Assembly (NCBI GenBank): GCA_026027325.1
Contig: JAMSLZ010000002.1
Location: 1,550,001-1,614,000, forward strand
Direction: 5' to 3'
Origin: Actinomucor elegans
Lineage: Eukaryota; Mucoromycota; Mucoromycetes; Mucorales; Mucoraceae
Length of the DNA: 64,000 nt
Positions 23,826 through 33,999 of this stretch are shown piece by piece. The first letter of the stretch is position 1. The number at the start of each line of letters is the position of its first letter. A program made the position numbers and the translations under genes. Below the pieces are notes generated by a model. That model saw only the letters and a list, made by a program, of their open reading frames with translations, was not told the origin of the DNA and did not search any database.

Positions 23826-25515
23826 CTATTTATTTACAAGATTGGAATGAAGCTGTTCAAAACTAATGGGATCCGTGAAAAACAAGGCAAACAGTTTCTT
23901 TTGCTGCTCAAATAGTAACTTGTTATCAGCATCGTTCAAGTTCTATTGTAGAGAAAAATGTCAAATAAATCGATGAGAGATAATTTATATAAAAGGTATA
24001 CCTTTTCTAATTCGGATAGAGCTGCTTTAATTTCCAATGTTCTAAATTCGAGCTCGCTTTGTAAGCTGGTATAAGGCTTGGGTGTTAATACAAGATTTTC
24101 ACTTGAACTTGAATGCGTATATAATGTTGCTTGTAACCTATGCTGTAGCGCTCCCCTAATATATCATTAGACAACTGGGATTTTTCATAAGACAAAGCAA
24201 TGCTTACAATTCTTGTGCTGCATCCAAGCAAGATTGGAAATCATCTTGCCATTTTGATTTGAGTTGTGCTTCATAGTCTTTTAGGATATCCAGTTGCTCC
24301 AAAAGGGTCCTTTCTTTAACATCCATATGTTTGCTCTCAAAGAATTCATCCAGTAAATCCTTGATCGTTGTAATATGGAGCTGTGAATCACCTACGTTAC
24401 TGCTTTCTAGTGGTTCATCTACTTTGGCCGAGTATTGTTGATTTTCCATTGCTTCTACTACCGATCTGATCGCTTCCAGTTTGTTTTTGGTACAAGCCAG
24501 AGAAGTATCATTGATATAAGCCATCATTTGCTGACAAGCGCGTTGTTTTATCAAGATATGCCGAGATTTATCCAATGCTTTTTCTATATCACGCATTAAA
24601 TCAAGATCCTTTTTCAATTGTCCTAATTGAAACGGTGTAATCACACTCATGTCCGCAAGTTTCTTTAGCTGAGGCCGCAATGTATCTTTTTCTAAAGCTT
24701 CTAATTGGGCAGTGGTGTTTTTCATATCCAAAGAAACTTTCTCTGTTTCTGCAGTCAAGATAGGTATGATTTGAGGCAGCGAATTTAATTTGGCTCTTTC
24801 TCGGTCTAAAACTTGGATACGTGCTTCATATCCATTAATCTGCGAAGTCAAATCAATAACATCGAATTCGGCTGACCTATACGCATGAGCCCATGATTCA
24901 AGTTGAGTTTTATCTTGTTTTCGTGCATCGAGTACTTGTTTCCAATCTTTAGCGATGTCTTTTGTTTCGAGCTCTAGATACTGAAATTCTTGTTCACTGC
25001 TGGCTATTGTATGAATCAAAGAGGCAGTTTCTTCTATCGATTTGATATACTGATATATAAAAAATACTTTTTATGAGTCGATACTATATACTCTATTTTT
25101 TTTCCCCGAGAAACATAAACTACCTCTTGCTGTAATTCAGCACCTTGTGTAGATTCTTGATGTTCCAACTGTTCTAGCTCGCGTTCTAATTGTTCCAATT
25201 GCTCGGTTAGATTCTGTATCGTTTCACTATAGCGTTGTGAGTGAGAAAAGAAGCGAGACTCGCTGAAACGTGCCTCTTACTTTAATACAGCATGCTGATT
25301 ATTCAAAATGTCGACTTGGATCGCATAAGGATTAGGTGGCAATGGTTTATTTCTGTAAGCACTATTGAACATAGTGGTCAATCAAGAATATCAGGATACT
25401 AGAATATATCTAACCTTGAGGAAGCTTCTCTCTCCCACTCGTCTTCTTCGTCTTCGTCTTCTTGCCTGTAACAATTTAACTCTAAATAGCTAGTTTTCCT
25501 TTTCCTTGAATACAT
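23826..25515 (-). CDS. HAUS augmin-like complex subunit 3 homologue (coiled-coil)
   Basis: Augmin recruits gamma-tubulin complexes to existing microtubules so new ones branch within the spindle. Six exons: 25415-25515, 25281-25361, 25124-25226, 24208-25049, 24002-24155 and 23826-23942; introns 52-74 nt; all phases agree; 465 residues. The protein is almost wholly coiled coil. From my knowledge of human HAUS3, two segments line up. LRPQLKKLADMSVITPFQLG with its following LIKQRACQQMMAYI resembles the HAUS3 stretch around NAQLLNMPVVKGDFDLQ and NQLIKQKASFELLQ. The C-terminal LFEQQKKLFALFFTDPISF resembles the end of HAUS3 (HQMEREFYVYFLKDEDYL). The start at 25515 lies 82 bp from a divergent gene. 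No catalytic motif. Identification is by remote resemblance. Confidence 0.65.
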
Positions 25516-25597
25516 ATTGAGAATGAAATCAAAAGGGCTATTTTTTCAATCCAAAAAAAAAAAAATTTTAAGTCTTTTTCTTTCTTCACACTAGACA
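25516..25597. promoter_or_regulatory. 82-bp bidirectional promoter between the HAUS3-like and Trp-motif genes
   Basis: The two start codons (25515 minus, 25598 plus) are 82 bp apart, so the core promoters must share this A/T-tract-rich segment or overlap the coding ends. Co-expression would be expected but is not shown. Confidence 0.7.
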
Positions 25598-28500
25598 ATG
25601 GAAACACCAATTGAAGTCTTGAGAGTAGAGCAAGCTGGAATATCAAAAGAATTAGCTCGTTTCCGAGCCTGCGATCCCGAAACACGTAGTTTATATTGTC
25701 GAGAATGGGCTCAGTTTATTTACAAAAAGCATTTTATTTGGAATGCCAAAACACAAGAAGAAGTACCTGAAAGCCAGTTAACACCTGCTAGTTTAACAGC
25801 TGGAAAATATCAAATCAACTTTATTCTCGATAAACAGCAACAAGACGATCAACCTGTTTATAAAAAGGAACGTTCGGCTTTAATGTCCAAAAAGTTTGAA
25901 AACTTGGTCGAATCTTGGTCAAGTAGTCAACCCGATGAGCCCAGTTTGATTACGCAGATCTTGGAAGCCTGTCAATTATGGATGACCTTGCCCAGTGGTT
26001 ATTCAGGCCTACCAAACCTATTCGAGCCTGTTGAGTTCAACCCATATCCCGATGCTATTCCTCTTGTGGATGATCCCAAAGACCCTTCTCAACTATTGGA
26101 TCCATTGATCATAGAACGCCAAGCACTGTGTTTACCTTCCGATAGCTTCCACTTGTTAAAAAACTTGACTGGTGATATATTACTTTCCCATACGACACCT
26201 GCGTGTAATCATACCAAACCTAGATCCAAGACTCCTGCCGATTTAGAAGTGGATCGCGCTATTTTCAACGAGCACGAAGCAAAAGCTGTCGAAAAGGCTT
26301 TAAAGGAACTTACTATGGCTTTGGAGCAAGCATGGCATCCACTCAACAATTTCTTGGATCAATTAGCCAACTTTGAAAAGAGACGTGATCAATTGATGGG
26401 TAAAGGCTGTCAAGCAACCATTGATACCTTCTTTACACAACAAAAATATGTTTCCTTTGTCGATATCTGGACTACTGAACAATCAAAATTCAAAAACAAG
26501 AAATCAACACCTGAAGAGATCGCCAAGGTGGATTCTTTATTTGAGCATCACTTGAATCACTTGAAATCTTTGGTGCGTAGCTTTATGGATGATTTTGTGC
26601 CTGTTCATTTGAAAGAAATTCACGCTTTAACTACTGATCTTTGGAAAATGATTGTACCTACAATCTATGAAATGGGTGAACGTATGGCAGCACATGAAGA
26701 CCATAAAGGCAACAAGAACGCAAATGCGACTAGAATTGGAGAATCACTTAAAGCATTGGATATGGAATCACTTCGAAAAATGGAATCATCAAAAGAGGTG
26801 GATTTAGCTCAGAAACGTATAGTCGATCATTTATCAGCTAAAACCGATGAATACATGAACGATATTGATAACTTGTTCAAACTTTATCGGGAAGCATCTC
26901 GACCAAACCTCAGTGGTAGAGTCGAGAAATTGAACAATAAGGATTTCAAAAAGAAAATCAAAAAAGTCGAAAGCGGCTATTATTCCATTCGCTCCACCTT
27001 TCGCTATGAAGTGACCGAAAACATCTTTCCAGAGTCGTTGTTTTGTAAGTTTTCTTTAGTATGTTTGGAGCCTTTAATGCAAGAAGGTGAAGTGATGGAA
27101 GCTGTAACGATTGAAAAGGAAGTGAAACGATTTGTTGAATCGCACAAGGATTTATTGAAGCAGCGTTGTGAACTATTGCTTGATTTTGAGGAAGGTGTTC
27201 AGACAGGCCGTCGAGAATTGGCAGGTGTGCTTGGTAAACTATTTCTCAAAGAAGGCATGCGTATTCAAGGCGATAACTTGGCTTTGAAAAGGCAAAATTC
27301 GTTGCTCAAGTCCATGGGTGTGACTCCAGAAGAGCCTAAGAAAAAGACCAAAAAGAAGAAATCAAGTGCTGCAAGTAGTGGTGCATCAACTCCTGCTCTC
27401 ATTCAAGAAGAGCCTGCTAAAAAGAGCAATGCTACAAATGGCAAAAAGGTAACATACAGTTGATATTATTATTATGAAAGAGAGGAACTCAATTATTGCT
27501 TATGAAAAGAATGACCTAGTTGCTATTGCTGCTGCTGCTGTCGAGGAAAAGAAAGAGGCCGAGAAGGCGCCTATCAAGAAAGCAGCTGAAGCAGAACCAG
27601 TGAAACCCATGGCCACCTCAGCTACTGCTTCAATTACTGCTTCAGTTACTACTTCAGCCCCTAAGCCTTCAACACCTTCAACTAGCTCGTCGTCCAAGAA
27701 GCATGTCGTAACGGAAAAGAACCTTGAACCAGCAACCCAAGTGGAAAAGAAAATTGAAACTCCCGTATCTGCAGTTCCCGACAAGGCTGAAAAGCCTGCG
27801 TCAGTGATCGAAAAGAAGGTTGAAAAATCTGCGCCTGCAGTAACAACGAAAAACTCTCAAAAACCAGTACATATTGTCACTGAAAAGAAAAAGCAGGAGC
27901 CTACACCTGTACCAACTCCCAAAGAATCGCCAAAAAACAGTACACGTTCACCTACTTCAATTGCAGTACCAGAAGAGGTTCAAGGCTGGGATCAACTTCA
28001 CGCATCTGTGCCTAATACAGAGAACAACACTACCAAAAAGGAGGATGTTGTAAGGGAAGCACAAGATTGGGAAACGTTAAGAGCTGAAGTATTACCTCAA
28101 AAAGATTCTACTTCTGTAGAGGTCAAGAATAACGATTGGAACAAGCCTGCTACCGCCGGTGCTTGGTCTTCTGTTGCTGCTAGAAAACCTATTGATACTA
28201 ATAATAGCTGGTCAAAGGTCGCCGCTACAGCTACTACTGCTGTTGCACCCTCGAGCGATGTTACTACCGCTGCTAATGGATGGTCATCGGTTGCTTCCAA
28301 AGATCCAGTTGAAGGTTGGGCGAATCTTCCCGCCGCCGCCGCTACTGAGCCTTCTGTGGGCACTGCTTCTAGTGCATGGGCGCCTCGTCAACCTGTTAAC
28401 AACCCTACTGAGAGTACTTGGGCAAATGTTTCTTCCACTACTAACTCTAAGAATAGCATTGCTCCTGCTGTTACCGAAGTAGACGATGCTAGCCTTGGTA

Positions 28501-29855
28501 GTTGGAGAACTTCTTCAAAGGCCGTTCAAGAATCGCCAACTATTACATCTTCCAATAATGCTTGGCCAACTGCTGCTACTGGAAGCTGGAACACACCAGT
28601 GGATAAAAAGAACACCTGGAACAATTCATCTGTTTCTGCTGAAAAGAAGACTCCTGCAAGTTGGGGTGTTACTTCACCCGTAACATCTGCCGCTACTACG
28701 GCCAATACAGACTCTGACTCACCTCTAGGCAGTTGGGGCAAACCTGCTGTTGGTAGTTGGAATAGTAGTAAAACAAGCACAAAAATTTCCAGTACAAACA
28801 CATGGGTGGCTGCGCCTGCGTCTACTACTGTCAAGAAGCAATCCAATGGTTGGAATGGCGCTCAATTGCCTTGGGAAAGTGAATCAACAAACATTGATAC
28901 TTCTTCGCAAAATACTACTACTATCCAACAGCCAATCAATAAGAAAGCAGCTGATGCTTCTGCTCCTTCAGATATGGCACCTACTATCACTAGCACTACC
29001 CGATCCCCACCTCCTGGTATGACTGCTACTTCTTCCAGCAAAGCTCCTCCTGGATTAGCCGCTGCTATTGCTACCAAATGTGAAGAACCCATCACGCCCA
29101 TGAATAACCCTACATCTACTGCATCTGCACCACTCGGCTTAGCCGGCCTAGCACCTCCTCCTTCTCTTGGCGCGTCGCTCGTTTCAACGATACCTCAGTT
29201 ACAAGATCCACTGCCCTCCAACCTTAACGAACTGGATGCTGCATCTCTACTTGTCATTATCATGAACTTGCATCGAGAAAACGGTACTTTGATCCAGTCA
29301 GTTTACACTATGCAGCAAGAGATGGCCATGATGTCTGCACGATATGCCGAAGTGATGAATTTGGCTCGTGAACGCGAATCACAAACATTGGCTTTGTTTG
29401 AAAGCCGAAAGCAGACTGAGATGGAAGAAGCCCGTCGCTATGTTTTGAGTTTAGAAGCGCGTGTCAAACAAATGGAAGAACAATTGAGCGGTAATAGCAA
29501 TGCAACAACAGCAGGATTTGGAAACCAAGACTTGTTTGCTGGCTATCGCGAAGAAATGTCGACGGCGGGTTCACCTCATCAAAATACTAATGCCAGTAAT
29601 AACAACAATAACCATAGAAGTCACCATCATCACCATCACCATAACAACCATCATGGTGGCAGAAAGCTATGGCAAAAGAATAATACAGTGGTGCGATGCG
29701 GTAATTGCGGAGAAGTTGGACATGCTAGTGCCGGGTGCAAGGTAAATATTTATTTGAAAGGCATTAACAGGCTACTGATCCATTCATAATAATAGAGTTA
29801 TTGCCGCTATTGTGGTAGCTTGGAACATTTGTCTGAAGCCTGCCCAATGAATTAA
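25598..29855 (+). CDS. 1380-aa helical protein with Trp-motif (GW/WG, AGO-hook-like) region and two CCHC zinc knuckles
   Basis: Three exons: 25598-27448, 27510-29741 and 29796-29855 (introns 61 and 54 nt). Residues 1-560 are mostly alpha-helical and of no family I recognise, followed by a Lys-rich stretch. Residues 618-770 are Ala/Lys/Glu/Pro-rich and low in complexity. Residues about 776-1072 are Ser/Thr/Asn/Ala-rich with 19 Trp spaced roughly 5-35 residues apart in small or polar surroundings (QGWDQL, GAWSSV, NGWSSV, EGWANL, GSWGKP, NGWNGA), the pattern of Argonaute-binding GW/WG proteins. A coiled coil lies near 1190-1270. A His/Asn tract precedes two CCHC knuckles (CGNCGEVGHASAGC and CRYCGSLEHLSEAC); the last exon encodes the second. 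Joining the first two exons is inferred: separate ORFs would be 10 bp apart. RNA-silencing or RNA-binding role is inference. Confidence 0.75.
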
Positions 29856-30063
29856 CAATACCAAAGAAGTCTAGTGTGCATCATAATCATACAAATTAAT
29901 AAATAAAGAATAATACAAAGTCTATGTAGCTTGCTTGACAAACTAATATATTCCAAAATGGTTCGTCTCCTGTATGTATCCTGAGGGTGTACAGTTGCAG
30001 AAGTCTATGTATGAATGCGAGCTATAATTTAAATATGATACAAAGCACAAGTAGCTCTCGGTT

Positions 30064-30065
<2 letters not shown>

Positions 30066-30103
<38 letters not shown>
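30066..30103. repeat. Poly(T) run, 38 nt
   Basis: Uninterrupted T homopolymer, about 210 bp downstream of the Trp-motif gene stop. Confidence 0.95.
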
Positions 30104-30110
<7 letters not shown>

Positions 30111-30285
30111 ATATGACATCGTCTAACCGAGGTTCTATTAGATATCGTGCCTCTTTTTGGACTGGTATTGACCAAGGGATTTATAAATCATTCAATCTGA
30201 CTTGAATAAGTTGCCAATGATACAGGGTACTAATTGTACTTCTGTTTGAAAAGCGCTATATATACATAAGCAATATTTCATCTAC

Positions 30286-30350
30286 AGATCGCTTGTCCAA
30301 TTTCTGTCAAAAGTCACATCTGACAAGTGTTCTATATTTATAATGAGCGA
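30286..30350 (+). repeat. Dispersed short repeat (AGATCTCTCG family) copy
   Basis: AGATCGCTTGTCCAATTTC, then GTCACATCTGAC and, near the end, TAATGAGCG. The inverted copy at 63755-63797 is its closest match in the window. A second, partial copy follows at 30444-30490. Confidence 0.5.
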
Positions 30351-31730
30351 TTGTATCTGCAAAGGCTTTATTTGACTGAATTGCAGTAAATTGATTGTAT
30401 TTTAGGTACACCTATTACATAAAAACTAAATAGTAGGTTTATGAAATCCGTCGATCAATTTTAGTCAGATGTCACATATGACAAACAAATCCTACCTTGA
30501 TTAAACTATTACTTACATTAGAGCTTTTATTCAAGGGTAGATCCAGGTAATTGAAATTTCTTTGTTTTTCTACTTATCTCGAGAGCAGGCATTCTTATAC
30601 TAATCAATAATTTTTTGTAAACTTCGAACATGAAATTTGGGATACTATAAGCTACTATTATGTTTGTCATGTCCGAAATACTCCTTTCGTCCTGCGAATA
30701 ACCGGTAGTATCTGTGCGGGAGGAACTATTTTGCGGCTGCATCCATCTATCCATCCATCTTGGATCTATGACGCCAATGATGACAAGCACTCAAAACATA
30801 AGACCGTCGTATTATCAAACAGAAACTCCGATCATTGAAGCTAACAAAGGCCATTATTTACAGACTCCTTGATAAAGCCCACTTGCCCTTATTTGAACTC
30901 TATTATGATGAAGAGCTCGTATTATTATTAACATCTGCTTTGTTTTTGGTCAGTATTGAACTTTTGTACGCTATTATTTAATACGCAAATGCACACAAAT
31001 AAAGTGTTAAGCTTATCTGGGATATAACTGCTTTTACAGAACCGATATTCCTATAATCAACCTATGCAAGGTTCTCCTTCCTTGAATAAACCCTTAGTGG
31101 GCTTTATCTGTGCTTTATTTAGCATGCATTGTTCTCGGGTTACACTTTGTGAAATCAGCCATGACGCGACTCTTGCTATACCATTAGTGATACGCTGACT
31201 TTATATTGCGGCACTTCCACTAGAAAACATAATTACGTAAATGACATTCCATAATATTTGGGACAATTCTTGGCTTTTACGATGCAATCATAATAATATA
31301 ATACAGTATTACTTGTAACACTCTGGCGCCATTGATACACTGTCAGATCTACTATTTATTTGATACGTGACAAACTATAATCCAATTTACCGGCTTGATC
31401 ATTTATTCTTGTCGAATGGTAGGATGTCTGGTTAGTAATAGAGTAAAGACTTCATCGATAATAAGAATAATGCGCAAGTGCTCGGCCTGCACATCATTAT
31501 GAGGAAAGATGTTAGTTACACTTAAGGGTGAAAGCATTTAGACATATTTAGAATATCTTTTTTTTTTTTTTTTACAACGGTTGAATGGGATGGTCCAACT
31601 TTTGGGATTTTATTTCGCGATATGGGATGATTAGGCTGGATGGAAGATGATGACTTTTGATTGGTTATATGTGTGTATACAGTGCTTAAGCGTAGATAGG
31701 CTTTCATGGTGGGAGATTTAACTGCCAAAC

Positions 31731-32637
31731 TTACTCTACACTAGTAATCGCGATTGGTTTTGAACTGGAAAAGTCATTGTCGACAACATTACTTTCTAGT
31801 TGTAGATTTTGTCGCTTTAATGAATCGATTTGCAGTCTTAATTGTTTGTTTTCTTCTTCCACAGTATTTAATCTACCCAATAATTTCTCGTTTGATCTCT
31901 TGTGATCATTCACTTGTCCTTCTAATGTCGTTATATATTCTTTTGTATATAAAAAGTATATAAGTTAGATGGGTCATACAATAGTGAGCGTTAGCTTTTT
32001 TTTTTTTACCTTTTCTTCTCACTCTGAAATTACGCGCCGATATCTTATTCCTTAACTGCCTTCGTTCTTTTGATGATAGTTTCTTGATATCAATCCCACC
32101 GGTTTCGGCATAGGCTTCAAGTGATATGCAGCTTTCTTCTTGTAACAAATCGCGTTTTATCTCTTCGGGTATAGTTGTTTCTTCAGTTTTGATTAATGAT
32201 CCAGGTGAAACAGTATCAGGAATAACATTTTTTTTATTTTCTTCGGAAAACACCTCCTCCAACTGTGTCAATGAAGATGCTTCTTGTAAGGGCGGTGGTG
32301 ATTCAGGTTCTGGTGTAGGTTCTGGCTTGACATTTGATGGCATTGAAGCAAGTTGCTCTCGTAGAGCAAGTTGTTTTTTGGCGATTTCTATTAACTGTTT
32401 TATCTGTTCTATTGAAGGCATCACTAGCATGTCTTTGGTTGGTGAAGATTGGTAATCCATGAATTCAGTGGAGTTTGGGTCATGACTATTGTTAAATAGA
32501 CTTATATCTGCGTTACTTGAAGATAGTGCCGCTATCTCCATAAAGTCTTGCTTTAGAACAAGTGGTGGGGAAGGTAAGCACGAATCAGTTGTATGAGAAT
32601 TTAACCAATCCATATCTACAATATCTTCAAAATCCAT
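31731..32637 (-). CDS. bZIP transcription factor
   Basis: Nuclear DNA-binding regulator. Two exons, 32010-32637 and 31731-31939, around a 70-nt intron; 278 residues. Residues 1-185 are acidic and Ser/Pro-rich, suited to activation. The basic region near residues 187-212 reads RQLRNKISARNFRVRRK with EYI following; N-x2-A-R-N-F-x-R-R is the bZIP DNA-contact signature. The intron lies just after it. Leucine heptads continue through LEGQV, LLGRLNTVEEENKQL and LQIDSL. The Asn-Phe contact residues and the KEYI run-on place it in a fungal-specific bZIP group; its targets are unknown. A perfect donor (GTAAGT) overlaps the stop region and could instead splice to an exon ending at 31522, adding about 50 residues including a Lys run. 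Confidence 0.9.
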
Positions 32638-33188
32638 TTGTTTACGCGTAAAGAGGCCGTTTTCAATGAAATAAAGAGGAAAGAAAAGAAGAAAAGAAAA
32701 AGGAAACCAATGTCCTTTTTATACACTGTAAGAGCCTCCTTCCAATCCATCTAGTGGAGTTTCAATAGAATTAAGTTCGAGATGTCTATTAGCTGCATAT
32801 TCAAACAGTTTAGTCATGATGTGTTTCAGTAGTTCCTTTCAAGTCAAGCATACTTGCGTAATACTAGTGGCCTGACAAGCTATAGCCCTCATAAGGTTAT
32901 TGCTTTTCTGCACTGATAAATAAGACGCGTCAAAAGTAATTTAATGCAAACAGATTGTCTTTAATAGGATAGATTGGTCTTTGCAGATGATCAAACGCTA
33001 TTTATCATAATGAATTACTCCCTTACACTTTCCCGAGAACTAGGTAGGAAAATGTATCTACTTTCCCGGGCCTTTTTTTTTCTCCCTACGCGTTTACTAG
33101 GCGGAAGTAGGTGCAGAGCGGCATTCTAGAACTAATTTCCTTTTTTTCTTTTATTTTCTTTCTTTTCTTGATAACATATCAAGTCATC
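32638..33188. promoter_or_regulatory. Divergent intergenic region between bZIP and PNK-like kinase genes
   Basis: About 550 bp between head-to-head start codons. Both immediate upstream sides are rich in GAAA/TTTC runs (32660-32705 and 33130-33170). No specific operator recognised. Confidence 0.5.
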
Positions 33189-33999
33189 ATGTCGAATCGT
33201 ATGCTTATCCTGGTTGGTTTGCCTGGCTCGGGCAAAAGCACAATCTCCAACAAACTCATTCAATGCAGACCTGTAATTCTTCAATATGCCCTTTGTTTCG
33301 CTTTGATTCCTTTCGTCTCTAATTGGTAGCTTTAAAGTAGGAATGGCAGCGGGTGAATCAAGACGATATGAAGTCTCGAAAAGCTTGTGAAATGTATACA
33401 AGAAAGTTTCTTGATAAAAAACAAAACGTCGTGATTGATCGCTGCAATTTCGACCGAGATCAACGCAAGACATGGATAGAATTGGCGCAGCATTACAAAG
33501 TACCTATAGATTGTATTGTTCTAACTGCAAATCGACAGGTAAAAGATCCAACTAAGAAGTTATCCATTATTAGATTTACTTATTGTTGCATTAGGAATGT
33601 GGCGATCGTATTCTTGTTCGTCAAGAACATCCAACAGGTGTCACAGGCAAAACCGGTATGAGTATTTTGAATCGCTTCGTTAGAAACTACTTTCCTCCTC
33701 GATTGGATGGTGGAAATGAAGGATTTTCTCGCGTTTTATATCTTGATCCAAGCCCTGATCCAGAATGCACCGAAGAACGAATTGATGAGATTTTTTCTCT
33801 TCTAGATGCTTGTCCGCTTCTTTTAACTGAAAAGGAGTATACACCATTTGAAAAGCTCAAGATAACTACAGACGAAGATGGCTGGTCTACTATCCCTAAC
33901 AAAAAAACAAGTGGTAACATGGTTGGTAGTGCCCAGGCCAAGAATAATAATAATAGTATCAGCAACAAGGACAGTACTACTGATGATAACAATAATTAA
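33189..33999 (+). CDS. Polynucleotide-kinase-like P-loop protein (AAA_33 type)
   Basis: Three exons: 33189-33272, 33341-33538 and 33595-33999; introns 68 and 56 nt; 228 residues. The P-loop GLPGSGKST is at residues 10-18. Next come WQRVNQDDMKSRKACE and VVIDRCNFDRDQRKTWIELA, then RILVRQEHPTG. This set matches the kinase module found in polynucleotide kinase/phosphatase and N-terminal to aprataxin in some eukaryotes, where the Asp of IDRCNFD and its neighbours bind the 5'-OH substrate. Neither a phosphatase nor a HIT domain is attached. The C terminus is a low-complexity Asn/Asp/Ser tail. A role in DNA or RNA end repair is inferred from the family; the true substrate is unknown. Confidence 0.82.

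Larger units (their letters stand above)
29856..31730. other. AT-rich intergenic region with poly(T) and dispersed repeats
   Basis: A 38-nt T run lies at 30066-30103. Two same-orientation members of the dispersed repeat family lie at about 30286-30350 and 30444-30490. Nothing else coding is supportable, apart from a possible 3' exon of the bZIP gene at 31522-31683. Confidence 0.5.

Noticed and set aside
27045..27059. A 15-nt GTAAGT...TTTAG segment inside the first exon of the Trp-motif gene, in frame, looking like an ultra-short intron.
   Set aside because: Fifteen nt is far below any spliceosomal intron in this window (47 nt or more), and reading through keeps a sensible frame. Only RNA evidence could revive it.
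27474..29789. Treating the second half of the Trp-motif gene as a separate gene starting at ATG 27474.
   Set aside because: It would start 10 bp after the first frame's stop. A 61-nt GT-AG intron (27449-27509) joins both in phase, and its size matches neighbouring introns.
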